Source: Isoetes taiwanensis (Eukaryota; Streptophyta; Lycopodiopsida; Isoetales; Isoetaceae). From it: 64,000 nt of DNA. The translations under genes were made by a program, and so were the position numbers. The stretch lies in assembly GCA_021234155.1 (NCBI GenBank), contig JAJEKV010000106.1, forward strand, positions 1,191,002 through 1,255,001, in the 5' to 3' direction. Below the pieces are notes generated by a model. That model did not search any database. It saw only the letters and a list, made by a program, of their open reading frames with translations, and was not told the origin of the DNA. Below, one piece after another: positions 33,854-46,560 of this stretch; the first letter of the stretch is position 1; each line of letters starts with the position of its first letter.

Positions 33854-34334
33854 CATGGAAAAAATTAATGGCTAAACTTAGCTAAATGGCGAAATTTTGA
33901 CCTTGTTTGGAAAAAAATTGGCTAAACTATAGCCCTTTTGGGGCTAAAAAAAATAAAATTTTAGCCAAGTCTCCACCTCCATTTCGTCCGACTTTAGCTA
34001 ATCACAAGAAAGTGTAACTGCCAAAATTTGGAAAATTTAGCCAAAGCTTAGAAGCTTTTACGTCAAATTTTAGTGTACTTTAGCCAAATTATCCTATAGC
34101 CGTTATATTTATTATGATCAGTTAATATTTAGGTCTTGAATTAGTGCAAAATAGTCAAAAGATAGAAGATTTTTTTTTTTTTTAAATAAAAGTTTAGCCA
34201 AACGTAAGAAAGTACAGTTGGCAAAATTTAGAAAGTTTAGCTAAACATTAGAAGCTTTCATCTCAATTTTTGGCATACTTTAGCCAAGTCTATTTCACCA
34301 CTTCGAAAATAAAAGTTCCTTAATTTTTTCCCTG
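33854..34334 (+). mobile_element. hAT-type MITE, 481 bp
   Basis: Flanked by a perfect 8-bp duplication GACCATAC (33,846-33,853 and 34,335-34,342). Terminal inverted repeats are CATGGAAAAAATTAA on the left and CAGGGAAAAAATTAA (reverse complement of the right end). A CAGGG start and 8-bp TSD are typical of hAT elements. The interior has many TTTAGCCAAA-like motifs on both strands and no transposase. The site is empty in W-2 (49,952) and W-3 (55,833). Confidence 0.92.
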
Positions 34335-34846
34335 GACCATACTTGTTTTTGCGTAGGTCCATGACAATCACCACCAAAGACACGTCCATTATCTGACCTT
34401 GGAAAGGAACCAAAAAAATCCAAAATTCAAATATGCCATGCTGCTATTAGCTGGGCTCATTCCAATGCAGATGATTGACACGAATAAGCAAGATTTGGAT
34501 CTGATACCCTCAACAACCAGCCCATTGATTATATGATAGTAGATAGCAAAATGCAGGACACACTACTTTTTTTGTGTACTATATCTACTAGTATCCAGTT
34601 CCACATGTTTATTCAATGTTGCACATTGCACATGTCAATTCAATGTAAAGCTCAAGGGGACGTTTGTCATTCCTTTGCAGGAAACTAGAAGTCCTGAGTT
34701 AGAATGAGTCAAAGATATCTGACAGGCTAGCGGAGCTGCTAGGTTGGTCACATGGCAAAGTGCACCTTTCATGTCTATCAAGATTCAAGTTAAATGAACC
34801 ATAGCCTTTTGCTGGCCTTTAACCCCCATATTCCCTTTTTTATCTC

Positions 34847-35020
34847 AATCCTACAACTCGGGCAACAATTCCCTCTGATATTTGCCCTCGTACTCTTACT
34901 GCTGCTTCGTATGAGTATGATAGAAATGCTACTGCTTCTACCTCAAAGGTCGATCCAGTTGCTACTGATATGGTTGATCCAAATGGGAATATTGTCGCTC
35001 CTATAGCCAATGCTGCTTGA
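34847..35020 (+). pseudogene. Unrecognised reading frame in W (second copy at 50,465-50,653)
   Basis: Both copies read NPTTRATIPSDI, then PRTLTAASYEYDRNATASTS, then KVDPVAT and MVDPNGNIVAPIANAA. The unit 2 copy continues SSSKR and stops; the unit 1 copy stops earlier by a TCA to TGA change. The composition is protein-like and a plausible short intron with acceptor ATTTGCAG follows (50,650-50,724). The family is not recognised. W-3 has lost this part by deletion. Confidence 0.3.
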
Positions 35021-35581
35021 TCATCGAAGAGGTAGTGGTCTTTTGCATTGGTCTCTGCCTCTTTCAATAGCTTCTACCTCAACGTTTTTTATCTGATCAT
35101 TTGCAGTGGTCTCTTGCAATGGCTACTATGGATATATGCTTCTGCCAGTTAGAATGATTTTTCATATCATCAAACATATGCAAGTTGAAGTTGCTAGTAG
35201 GGTCTCAGATAGCATAGACATGTTCAGTCTCGACTCTGTAGAAGATGTGGAATGAAGCTTACAACACCTCGATGGTAAACATCCATAGACTTGCAAACGT
35301 TACTTGCAGATTTTTTGAAACGGCAAGAACCTAAGGTCATTCCAGTATTCTGAGTTTTTGCTTTCGGAGTACGAGGCCGGACCCACAAAAGAGAAAGAGG
35401 CACAACTTCTTGAAGACGTTGAAGACCCAGGCGATGTATTGGCAGACAAAGAGAGGAGACTGAAAAGGCAAACCCGAGAGAGAGAGAAGCACAACGACGA
35501 ATACCTCTACCAACAAAACGAGTAGAGCTCGACTGTCAAGCTCCCAGCTACCACACCCACGAGCCCACATCAGAAAGAGGA

Positions 35582-37117
35582 TGTGACGTTCCAGCATAAC
35601 ATACGGTATGAGTACGTATATTATACTGACACGCCACTAGTACATGTCGACTCAGACGACATGTACACGGCGACCGTAAAGGGTAGTACCCTAGGGTACG
35701 ACCTTGTGAACCATTATATTGCACATGTTAAAGCAACATGTGAATATAATCCCTTTTTGCCACGTGGCAATGACCCATTGACCAAAAAGGGACCAGCCCT
35801 AAATGCGTGGAGATAAAGGGGCATAAACCCTAAAAGGGAAACCCTTTCGGTTCGGCCCCCCGAGTCTCCGGATTGGAGCAGAGGGATGCATTTCCGCCGA
35901 ATCGAAGCGAGAGAAGTCGGATCTCCCGTGTTGCGGCTTCGATCCAAGATCGCCAGACCGAGATCAGCAAAGATGGACGCTTTCGGGGAGTGGGAGCCGC
36001 CAAGATGCGGGTGAGCAGTTGATTCGATAGGTAGATCCGAGTTATCGCCTCTTTTCAAGAGTTTAGCATTCATTCTTAGCTATAGGCGACCCCTACAGCC
36101 TAAGAATGATAGACACTAACAAAGGAACCTAACCATGTATGATTAGGTAGATTAGAATAGATGTATTCTATTATTTTCAGTTCTGTTGTGATGATGTTTC
36201 GACATTCTATGCGCCACTCTTGTGTATTGGGAAGGGGGGTAGAGACCCAGAGCCCAAGTAGTTGTATGATCATAGTTTTAGCCCATTAATTCCCAATTAA
36301 TGCGGCCTGCATAAGAGCCCCGCCTGGCCGGGGTGGCTGGAGCTAGACCGGCCGACAAGGAAGGGCTTGTCCGATCACGCTTGATCCTTCCGGCGTGAGC
36401 GGCGGTAGGGAACATTGTGAGCTAGGCCTAATACCCTGGCACTACGTGAGGGCAGGGTATGGGCTCGACACCTCTTGGGTGATGCGTCATCTTCTAGGGG
36501 TTCAAGTCGTATACGAGCAGTGGCTCTCTAGCTCGCCTGTGATTGGCATGAACCTTCTGGAGGGGAGTGATCTCCTCCTGCCTCATCGGGAGCCGGGAGA
36601 TGCAACCCGAGAATAGCCCCTCGCTATGAACCCGGCGAAGTTACTGTCAGCTCCAATACTTTTCAGCCTATCTGCAAAGTATGCACAGGAGGGGCGGATG
36701 GAGTGGACTACCCAACGACCATGTTCCTATGCCAGCCAAATCCATTTGCCATGAATTCTGTCTGCATTGTTATCGGGAGACCCAAGCCGTCAGTCTTTCC
36801 CCATGATAGGATTTCCCCATGTTATGTTGATGTTACTGATGTGTTGTTGCAGCTCTGTGATATGGTGGACCACCCTTCGAGGTGGGTATGTTATTGTTGT
36901 TGTCATGTGCTCATGTTTGCTTACGCTTCCGCAGCTAGGACGATCCTGAGGGAGACGGAATGAATGACACGTCCATTCTTCCCCGTCGGGTTCTTGGCCA
37001 CCATCAAGGGCCCGATGTTAGGTGGACGGCCTCATGTCAGCGAGCAGATGCTGGTTTGAGGGATGATCTCCAGTTTGTATACGATCGGGCATCGTGATAT
37101 GAGCCGGGCCGTCCACA
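35582..37117 (+). repeat. 5' LTR of element B
   Basis: 1,536 bp, TGTGACGTTC to GCCGTCCACA. It is very similar to the 3' LTR but differs by scattered substitutions and small indels (for example around 35,850-35,950, and a deletion near 36,805 relative to 44,560), indicating some time since insertion. Regulatory signals inside are not resolvable by eye. Confidence 0.9.
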
Positions 37118-37118
37118 A

Positions 37119-37130
37119 TGGTATCGAGCT
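37119..37130 (+). other. Degenerate primer-binding site
   Basis: TGGTATCGAGCT follows the LTR after one base. It differs from the intact TGGTATCAGAGC of copy A by a lost base, so priming may be impaired. Confidence 0.75.
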
Positions 37131-37374
37131 TTGATCTTGGCGCACCGGGATCGAAAGCAATCGACCGTAATCCTATAGGAACTAACTAATCTAGACATTC
37201 AGTCTTGGAGATAAAAGCCCAAGCACGAACCTCGAGTAGTGAGAAATTTTTTTCTTCCGGGGTAGAGTTAGTAATTATTTAGAATTAGGATAATTAGAGA
37301 ACATAATTAAGATGAAATAGACAGGAGAAAAGTTTCCTAGGAAAGCTTAATAAATTTTAGTCACTTTTTAGCCG

Positions 37375-38488
37375 ACACCTCCAAGGGTGCGCCAGGAGCA
37401 TGTTAGGTCCATACCTAATTGGTCTCTCGCGCACTCTTAGAGGGGTCACCCAATATGAGCTCTAGAACTCGGCCTTAGGAACCCTAAATTGTAAAAGAAA
37501 AGATGAAATCCCATTTAAAAAGCTCGAATTAGCTAACTTTGTATGCTAACACACAGAAAAGTAGTAAGTAAAAATTAAATTTGGAGCAACACCTCTAAGG
37601 GTGCGCCAGAGCATAGTTAGGTCATGACCTAACACCCTCCTCGCGCACTCTTGGAGGGGTCCCCTAAAAGTGACCTCGGAATTTGATTAAAACTTACTCA
37701 AATTGTAAAAGTAATAATAGAATCTTGTTTAGAATGATTTAGAATGATTAAATTAGTGGGAAACGCATGTTAAATTGTGTAAATTGGATAAGTTTAGAGC
37801 GGAAAGGGACAACACCTCTAAGGGTGCGCCAGGGCATAGTTAGGTCTGGACCTAACACCCTCCTCGCGCATGCTCAGAGGGGTTCGAGAGAAAATAGTTG
37901 AAGAAGACCTAGCTTCGATTCGAGATATGGAGGATTTCATCAACAAACCAAGAAATTAAGCAAGGCAGAGATGGAGGTCGTGCAACACTTTGAAGACTCA
38001 TTGGCGTGCACGCTCCACGCAAAAGACACCGAAAGACATGAGACTGGCGGAGTACATCAAGAGGACAGATAAATAGAACAGAAGCTGCTTTTTGTAACTA
38101 ACAGGCTTATATATGATGTATGAAAATTTTGAATAAAAAGGATATGTAGTTGTTTAAACGTGCATTGGAGTAGTTAAGGAGCAAATGTCGAATTTTGGCC
38201 AACACCTCTAAGGGTGCGCCAGGGCACACTTAGGTCCCAACCTAACCCCCTCCTCGCGCACTCTTAGAGGGGTCCAGCCAACTGGGCCCTTGATCAGCCA
38301 CTTACCTGCTCCAATTGAAGTAAATAAGCAAAGAAACTTGCAGTTAAGAGGAAAATAAGTAGGAATTCACGTCTTTGAACTTGTTCTTGGCATCCATTAG
38401 GCATAGATAGACCAACACCTCCAAGAGTGCGCTAGAGGCCACTTAGGTCCCAACCTAACACCCTCCTCGCGCACTCTTAGAGGGGTCC
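37375..38488 (+). other. Five nested hairpins in the leader of element B
   Basis: Copies at 37,375-37,446, 37,588-37,661, 37,811-37,883, 38,201-38,274 and 38,412-38,488 each begin near CACCTCTAAGGGTGCGCC and end CTCGCGCACTCTTAGAGGGG. The arms pair over about 15 bp (CCTCTAAGGGTGCGC with GCGCACTCTTAGAGG), and inside lies a second palindrome such as GTTAGGTCATGACCTAAC. Spacing is about 210-220 bases, once 390. Between the hairpins the sequences are unrelated. Several arm differences keep pairing: in copy 5 a G:T pair becomes A:T, and copy 2 has a T:G wobble. Position between the primer site and the gag-like part suggests a structured RNA leader. Confidence 0.8.
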
Positions 38489-39235
38489 GATTTTTCAAAC
38501 CCTATAACTTGAGCTACAGAGCTTCAAATCGCCTGAAATTTGTTGCAATAGGACTGTTAGACAGCCTAGAATCCATTTATGACCTCAAATTAGGCTAGAA
38601 ATGTCAAATTCCAGCTCAAAATGACCAAAATTGCTCAAACCCTTGAATTGTTTTTCCAAACTGCGGTTTGTAAATAGAAGCATACCCCATTAGTACCTCA
38701 CAAGTATTGCTCTCGGCTCAAAGCTGATGCCTTACTCCTAGATAAAAGTGCCCAAGAACACCCCTTTGTTATAGTCATCTAGACCTCAGCATAGCAACCC
38801 AAGTCCAACTGTTGGTACATCACCTCTGCTCATGCCAAAGGCATAAACCTTGACCTAATTTTGTGTCCTTCTAATAGAATTTGACCTATACAGCCGCCAC
38901 ATTGACACTCCCTATTGCCAGGATAACTAGAAAGGAGCCAGAGTCTAGAGCTGCCCAAGTCACTCCATGTGTAGAGAATGGACTCCCCCAAACCAACTTT
39001 GCTAGGACCTTAGAGTATGCCTCAAACATCATGAAGGCTTTGTAAAACAACCCTCATTTCATGCCATACCACACATCCTAATGTCCATAGACTTGGAGAT
39101 TATAGATATGTCTCCAGTACCATCTTGCTTGCTTATAGAGCCCAAAATGTTGTAGGAGAGCCCTTCAAGTGGACCCTTAGACTCTAGAATATACGAGCGT
39201 TGCTTTCGAAGTACAGGGCCAGAGCCACAGAAGAG

Positions 39236-41060
39236 CTAGAGGCGCAACTTCTTGAAGACATCAAGGTCCCAGCCGATGTACAGACAGATAAGGGAGGGAA
39301 GCACAACGACAAACACCTCAACTGACAAACAAGTAGAACAGGACACCACCGGCCTATCATCAATCTTCATCAAATGGGAAGAATATTTGGTAACCAACGG
39401 CATCAAGAATTTTCTAGATGTCAACCTCCCGGCTACCACGTCCACGAGGTCACATCAGAAAGAGGATCTCGACGCCTTCACCAACTCGACGCACATGAGT
39501 TCAAATGGAAGAATGCAAGGCAGCAAAATACAGGTGCAGGATGACGTTAGACATAGATGCCACGTTGGCATCACGAGCTAGGGCCAGAGGGCATAATCTT
39601 CCGTCGAGGAGAGAAGTCATGGCGACACAGGAGCGTATAGAAACCGGAGGGAAGACAACCACGACCTTGCAGCCCAGTAGCTCAAGCGAATGTCATGCAA
39701 CGTCAACAAAAGGAGCAACCAAGCTAGGCAACCACAAAGCACCTAAGGCTGACCCGGACGAACTTCCAGCTCCCTTGCACCAGCAGAAGAACTTTCATCG
39801 GTTCCAAAAGGTAGGAGACCATGAGGGGGAGGAGACGCATATCAGGGAACATCTCCGACTTGAAGGCCTATATCAGCATTAGGGGCAAGATCAAGGAGGA
39901 GAATATTCCGCTCAAACAAGAATTCCGGACCCAGAAACACCTAGAAACCAAAGGAAGGACGACTTTACTACGTCAGCCAAGGAGTGCGAGACTCGAATGG
40001 ATAGGACCCAAAGGACGGAGGAGACGACCTAGCCAGCAGGTACAAATCACGCAAAGGCAACCAGAAGGAGCTAGGGTAGGTGCAATGGAGATGACCACAC
40101 TTACAAGCACAGGAGAGGCACCTCGGAATGAAGCAAAGCCCAATCAACAGGGGCGCACTCAGAAATTCAACCTACGGAGGAATGACAATGCCTGCCTACC
40201 GACCACGATCTCAGAGCTTCGATGACATTCAAGAACGCCCGACTGCAATAGCCAGGTGATCAACGATCAATGGCACCGCACATCGGCAACCTTGCAACGA
40301 CACACTGCATATAGGGACGTTGAGCGGTCACCGCATTCCTTACGACGGACATACACATTAAGGAGGAGCATCTTTTTCAAGGGATCACATCGACGAACAC
40401 TCTTCGCAACTTGGGGTGACGAGCTCGGATCAGACATGAAGCTCAACAATAGTAGCAGCATCTCAAGGAATCCCGGAGTCAACCAGAACGAAGAAGATGT
40501 AGCAAAACCGAAGGATCAAACGCGATAGGAGGAGGGGAAACCCTAAAGGAGTGTAAACATTTAAGTAGATCTTCGTAGTTGTTTTGAAAAAGTGGATGAA
40601 TTAAAATCCCAATGTAAATGTGTATATGTCTATTGTATATCTCGGGTGCTCACAGATATAGTGGAGAAACATGAGTTTAAAGTCATGTTTTACGGATTTA
40701 GCGCGTAGATCAGGAAGCTCCTTCACTTCGACTACCAAATGAGGAAGCAAGGAAGCACAACTATAGCCCAAGATCAAAATGGAAGAGCAAGTACGAGGGA
40801 GAAATGACCAGAGACCAAGACACTTCCGGAAGTGCCCTCAAGTAGAAGACCTCTCGTCCACCCAATGTCAGAACAAGAGACAACACCGGTCATGTCAAGA
40901 TCATCAGCGCTGCACCAGGACATCGTCAGGACGCAACACTACCTCTTGTGGCAGCGGCAACACTTGATGAACTTACGACACGAGTGGCCTCAACAATCGA
41001 AGGAGGAACGACCCGACATCAATGAGCCAACTAAGAAGGAAACATCTCGACGACCATAAT
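39236..41060 (+). pseudogene. Decayed gag-like region of element B
   Basis: A series of overlapping plus-strand frames (39,252-39,581, 39,505-39,882, 39,821-40,225, 40,256-40,528, 40,779-41,059) switches phase repeatedly. They read charged, Arg/Gln/Glu-rich sequence such as EARPTKEKEAQLLEDVEDPG (clearer in X-A and X-1), KWEEYLVTNGIKNFLDV and LKAYISIRGKIKEEN. The corresponding region is the X part of the triplicated unit. A gag-type structural protein would fit, but no CCHC knuckle was found. Nothing here is translatable as one protein. Confidence 0.45.
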
Positions 41061-43317
41061 TCCACCTTGTGGTAATATAGGGTGATGCGCTATGACACGT
41101 GTATTAGATAGAGAGGCACTTACGAAAGGCACTGCGACGAGGAGATATGCCTTCAACAACTAGGTGATGGCTTCGTCAGGTACTCCTACCAGTAATTAGA
41201 AGAAAAGAAGCCGATCGTATCTCCGACATGAGGGACATCAAACGCCCAAGGTAGAAGCACTCGACACCTTAACGACAAGGATAGCAACTGAAGCACCTTC
41301 GGCAAAAAGAGAGTTCAAGATACAATATTGAGCTAAGCGTCAAGGATTGGGAAGGAAACACATAAGAGTAACTAAAATTATACAAGATTGTTAACAGACA
41401 TCCAACATATTGAAACCACTTGGTGAGATTGATCACCTCGCTAAGAAGGAATCATTACTAGGATAATTGTTGACCATGTATAAATTTAGTACCTCCAAAG
41501 AATAATCCAACAAAAAGAAAAGAAGTAATCTAACAAGTCCGGCCAACTTGTTACGATGACATCAATTCGATTGGTAGAAATATTCCAAGAGTTTAAATAA
41601 CTAAGAAAGGGGGAATCTCTAGAATATAAAAGAATAGTACATGCAAAGTACATCTAAAATAAAAAAATTATAGTAATCAAACAGTCTTTTGAGACAAAAG
41701 GAATTGTCATGATGACAAAACCTTGTGGTTTAAAATCGTTCTAACTAAGTAGGTAACCCATAACTATAACTATATTGAAATAAATGATAACATAATATGT
41801 GCATCCATCTTAGATGGTTATATATGTTATCTAAGGATAGTAAATTAATGCGCTAAGTAAGAAGCATATAACCTCTTAAGGGGAGAGAATAGATATGACG
41901 TTGTGTACAACGTCATTGAAGGGGTGCAGGACCATTTTCTTTTCGAAGAAAGTGGGAGGGCTCAATCTTATGATTGAACGTACTTGTATCGAATTGACCG
42001 ACCCGTAGAATAGAGTTCACTCCGGCAATGGCCGAAGCGAATAGAGCGTAAGATAGATAAATACCTTAGTGCTCAGGAGGCCTTCAACGTGCGAGACTAA
42101 CGTAGTAGCTAACTACACCAAGGAAGTGGAGCAAAAATATGAGAGCAATGCAACGACCAAGTCATCTCCAAATTACTCCACGCCGGCTCAATGGGCGGGA
42201 TGCGCCCTAGCCTTAGGAAAGGTTTGCCCATGTATAATAAGCTTTAATGTGTCTTATTGACAAGTTAAATATAGATCCTAATAACCACATAGAAATTGTT
42301 GTACGTATATGTATCATAGGGAAATAAGTTAAATAACAACAGGTAATGTGAGGTAGCATGTTAATTAATCCTTCGCAAGGATGCAATTCCTTCCAAGGAT
42401 AGCTATATGACCTCGGGTCCTTATAAATATAAATAGAAAATAGAATTCAGATATACTTAAGTGCATCTTAGGGATATACTTAAAAGGGTAATGCAGGACC
42501 CAAGGAAGAGAATAAGAAGCACATCTAATTCTTGTGTATGATAATTAAAACCTTGTCTATGTAACAATAGGTCTAAACCAGGGTTATTGTTAAAATAATC
42601 GCGATCTAAAAGTCCTTAAATATTGCAAAGCTTAGAGTAAATATAATTGTACTATCGGAAGTAATGTATCCGATACTATGATAATGTTAATTCATAAATA
42701 TTACCTTAGGGTAATTATGTTAATCGCATGCATTAAAAGAGCCAGCAGAAATCATGCAGGTTTCAAGTTAATCTACGCATGCAGCCTATGCTAGGTATGG
42801 GTTAAGACTCCACGGCCACGACGGAAGAAGCATCCTCTTCCTACGCCGGGAGATTAGTCATGCATCCATTTAGTTAATTAGATGGGTGGTTACCTTATAA
42901 ACATAATTTTGTTAATAATTAAAATGGTATTAATGTAGTGTCGACCTGCGGGCCAATAGAGCGCTTCGGAGGGCAAGGAGGTCGAAGAATTTAAGACTTG
43001 CAACACAAGTTTTGTTGGAATGTGTTGCAAGGAATGAAGAGTACCTCGAAGGATAATTGTATATGAAATTATTAAATCTTGATAAACTTAAATGTCGTAT
43101 TAAGTAAGGCTAATAAGTACCTTGCTTTAATAGAGTTATGAATTGATAAGTTATTGGGATAATGCAATGTCCTAGTAATGCTTTAAAAATATGACCTTAG
43201 AGTAATTCTAATAATTGTGTAAGTATAATAGTAATAAATTGTATGCATCAAGTTGGTTGCAGGACAGGAAGATCCCAAGGTGGGGGAGGCTCACGATCTT
43301 GCGGGAAAGATCAATTC
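41061..43317 (+). mobile_element. Noncoding 3' internal region of element B
   Basis: AT-rich, without frames longer than about 63 codons. I find no pol motif here on either strand. Confidence 0.6.
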
Positions 43318-43330
43318 AAGGTGGGGAGAA
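43318..43330 (+). other. Polypurine tract of element B
   Basis: AAGGTGGGGAGAA, directly before the TGTG of the 3' LTR, is the expected primer for plus-strand synthesis. A similar tract AAGGTGGGGGAGG lies about 40 bases upstream. Confidence 0.8.
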
Positions 43331-44883
43331 TGTGCCGTTCCAGCATAACATACGGTATGAATACGTATATTATACTGACACATCACTAGTACATGTCGAC
43401 TCAGACGACATGTACACGGCGACTGTAAAGGGTAGTACCCTAGGGTACGACCTTGTGAACCATTATATTGCACATGTTAAAGCAACATGTGAATATAATC
43501 CCTTTTTGCCACGTGGCAATGACCCATTGACCAAAAAGGGACCAGCCCTAAATGCGTGGAGATAAAGGGGCATAAACCCTAAAAGGGAAACCCTTTCGGT
43601 TCACCGACCCCCGAGTCTCGATTGGAGCAGCAGAGGATGCATTTCGCTGAATCGGAAGGAGAAGTCGGATCTCCCAGTTGCTGCTTCCGATCCAAGATCA
43701 GCCAGACCGAGATCAGCAAAGATGGACGCTTTCGGGGAGTGGGAGCCGCCAAGATGCGGATGAGCGATTGATTCGATAGGTAGATCCGAGTTATCGCCTC
43801 TTTCAAGGGTTTAGCATTCATTCTTAGCTATAGGCCCCCTACGACCTAAGAATGATAGACACTAACAAAGGAACCTAACCATGTATGATTAGGTAGATTA
43901 GAATAGATGTATTCTATTATTTTCAGTTCTGTTGTGATGATGTTTCGACATTCTATGCGCCACTCTTGTGTATTGGGAAGGGGGGTAGAGACCCAGAGCC
44001 CAAGTAGTTGTATGATCATAGTTTTAGCCCATTAATTCCCAATTAATGCGGCTTGTGCATAAGAGCCCGCCTGGCTGTGGGTGGCGGAGCTAGACCGGCT
44101 GGCAAGGAAGGGCTTGTCTGATCACAGTTGATCCTTTTGGTGCGTAGCGACGGCCGGGGAACATTGTGAGCTAGGCCTAATACCCTGGCACTGCGTGAGG
44201 GCAGGGTATGGGCTCGACACCTCTTGGGTGATGCGTCATCTTCTAGGGGTTCAAGTCGATAATCTGACGGTGGCTCTCTAGCTCGCCTGTGATTGGCATG
44301 AACCTTCTGGAGGGGAATGATCTCCTCCTGCCTCATCGGGAGCTGGGGAGATGCAACCCAGTAATAGCCCCCTCGGCTATGAACCCGGCAGGCTATGGTC
44401 AGGCTCCAATACTTTTCAGCCTATCTGCAAAGTATGCACAGGAGGGGCAGATGGAGTGGACTACCCAACGGCCATGTTCCTATGCCAGCCAAATCCATTT
44501 GCCATGAATTCTGTCTGCATTGTTATCCGGAGACCCAAGCCGTCAGTCTTTTCCCATGAGTCTGAGCCTGGGTAGGATTTCCCCATGTTATGTTGATGTT
44601 ACTGATGTGTTGTTGCAGCTCTGTGATATGGTGGACCACCCTTCGAGGTGGGTATGTTATTGTTGTTGTCATGTGCTCATGTTTGCTTACGCTTCCACAG
44701 CTAGGACGATCCCGAGGGAGACGGGATGAATGACACGTCCATTCTTCCCCGTCGGGTTCTTGGCCACCATCAAGGGCCCAATGTTAGGTGGACGGCCTCA
44801 TGTCAGCGAGCAGATGCTGGTTTGAGGGATGATCTCCAGTTTGTATACGATCGGGGCATCGTATATGAGCTGGGGCCGTCACA
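43331..44883 (+). repeat. 3' LTR of element B
   Basis: 1,553 bp, TGTGCCGTTC to GCCGTCACA, followed by the second GAGGA. The first bases show one change against the 5' LTR (TGTGCC for TGTGAC). Confidence 0.92.
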
Positions 44884-46560
44884 GAGGATCTTGACCCCTT
44901 CACCGACTCGGCCCACATGAGTTTCAAAAGGAAGAACGCAAGGCAGAAACATATAGGTCTGAGAGCATAATCTTCAGTAGAGAGGAGAATTCATAACGAC
45001 ACAGGAGCGCATATACAGAAACTGGAGGAAGGACCACAACGATCTTGCAGCCCAGCAGCTCAAGGGGATGTCACGCAACGTCAACAAAAGGAGAAACCAA
45101 GATAGACAACTACAAAGCACCAAAGGCTGGCCAGGACGAGCTTCTAACTCCCTTGCACTAGTACAATAACTTTCATGACTTCATCGGTTCCAAACCTAGG
45201 AGATCATGATGGAGAGAGGACACATATTAGGGGAGGAACATCTCCGACTTAAAGGCCTATATCATCATCAGAGGCAAGATCAAGGAGGAGCTCAGATCCA
45301 GAAACACCTAGAAAATAAAGGAAGGACGACTTTACCGCTTCAGCCGAGTAATGCGAGGCTCGAGTGGACCAGAACCAAAGGACAGCGGAGATGACATAGC
45401 CAGCAGATATAGATCACTCAAAGGTGATTAGAAGGAGGTGCAATGGGGACGACCACACTTCTAGGCACAGGGGAAGCATCTCGCAACGAAGCAAAGTCCA
45501 AGCAATAGAAGTCGCGCTAAGAAATTCAACCTGTGGAGAAATGACATTGTCTATCTGCTGATCGCCATCTCAGAGCTTCGAAGGCATGCAAGACTGGCCG
45601 ACCACGTCAACCAGGTGATCCTAACGGGAGCGATCAAGGGCACTGCACATCTTCAACCTTGCAATTGCATACCGCATGTAAGGATGTTGAGTAGTTAACG
45701 CATTCCACACAACGGGTAAACACATTAAGGAGGAGTAATTTCTACTCAAGGGGTCACATCAAGGAACTTTCTTCGCAACTTGGAATGAAGAGCTCAGATT
45801 TGACAGGAAGGTCAACTATAGTAGTAGCATTTCGAGGAGTCCGGGAGTCAACTAGAACGAGGAATATACGATGAGTAAGAAGAATCAAACGTGATAGGAG
45901 GAAGGAAAACCCTAAAGGAGTATAAGCATTTAAGTATACCCTCTTATGTAATTTGGAAAAGTGGCACCAATGTCAGTGTGTATATGTCTATTATATATCT
46001 TGGGTGCCCACACATATAGTGTAGAAACATGAGTTTAGAGTCATCTTTTATGGGTTTAGCATTTAGATCAAGAAACTCCATCACTTCCACTGCCAAAGGA
46101 TAAAGCAAAAAAAGCACAACTATAGTCCAAGGTCAAGTTTAATAGAGCCCAAGTAAATCTTCGACTCCAAACACTTCGAGAAGTGCCTTTAAGTAGAAGA
46201 CCACTCGTCTAGCATAATGTAAGGATGAGAGATAATGCCGGTCGTGTCAAGTTCACTAGCACTGTACCATCTAGGTTTTGCACCAGGACATCTTCAGGAT
46301 GCAACTCTGCCTCTTGTGGGAGCGGCAACACTTGACGACCTTATGATATGAGTGTCCTCAACAATAGAAGGAGGAATGTTCAGACATCTTCAAAAAACCG
46401 CAGCCACGACCTCAAGCCGACAGACATCGAGAAAGTCTTCGAGATGACCCATCAACGAACAAACTGAGAAGGCAACATCTCGATGATCATAATCCCGCCT
46501 TGTAGTGATGTATGGTGATGCTTGTAACATGCGTTTTAGATGGAGATACACTTACAAAAG

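Larger units (their letters stand above)
20869..35350 (+). repeat. Tandem unit 1 (X-A, Z-B, W-1), about 5.7 kb without insertions
   Basis: First of three head-to-tail copies of an X-Z-W unit. X-A is 20,869-23,219, Z-B is 23,220-25,708 and W-1 is 33,174-35,350. Insertions are the retropseudogene (21,239-22,071), a 1.2-kb piece (25,709-26,933), the Helitron (26,959-33,173) and a hAT element (33,854-34,334). It is joined to unit 2 at 35,351. X-Z and Z-W joints are the same in all units, which shows they were duplicated together. Confidence 0.85.
33174..35350 (+). repeat. Repeat W, copy 1
   Basis: Matches W-2 (49,281-50,972) and W-3 (55,161-56,403). It is AT-rich, with an unrecognised reading frame near 34,847-35,020 and a decayed LINE RT-linker stretch at the end (around 35,235-35,350). 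It holds the hAT element. W-1 and W-2 stop at the same base (CCAGTATTC) and join X; only W-3 continues into LINE sequence. Confidence 0.85.
35582..44883 (+). mobile_element. Complete non-autonomous LTR retrotransposon (element B), 9.3 kb
   Basis: Both LTRs, a primer-binding site, a polypurine tract and a 5-bp target duplication GAGGA (35,577-35,581 and 44,884-44,888) are present. The target is repeat X: X-A at 21,083 and inverted X-2 near 54,390 read AGAAAGAGGATCTTGACC uninterrupted. The internal region of about 6.2 kb has a decayed gag-like stretch and hairpins, but no protease, integrase, reverse transcriptase or RNase H motif that I can find. It therefore fits a large retrotransposon derivative moved by a partner element. 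X itself is internal sequence of an older copy of the same family, so the element is nested in its own kind. Confidence 0.92.

Noticed and set aside
35714-36073. 119-codon minus-strand frame in the 5' LTR
   Set aside because: Broken in the 3' LTR and in copy A; antisense to the retrotransposon and without a domain.
37375-38488. CRISPR-like array, because of regularly spaced palindromic repeats
   Set aside because: Spacers are over 200 bp, the context is a plant LTR retrotransposon, and no cas genes are present.
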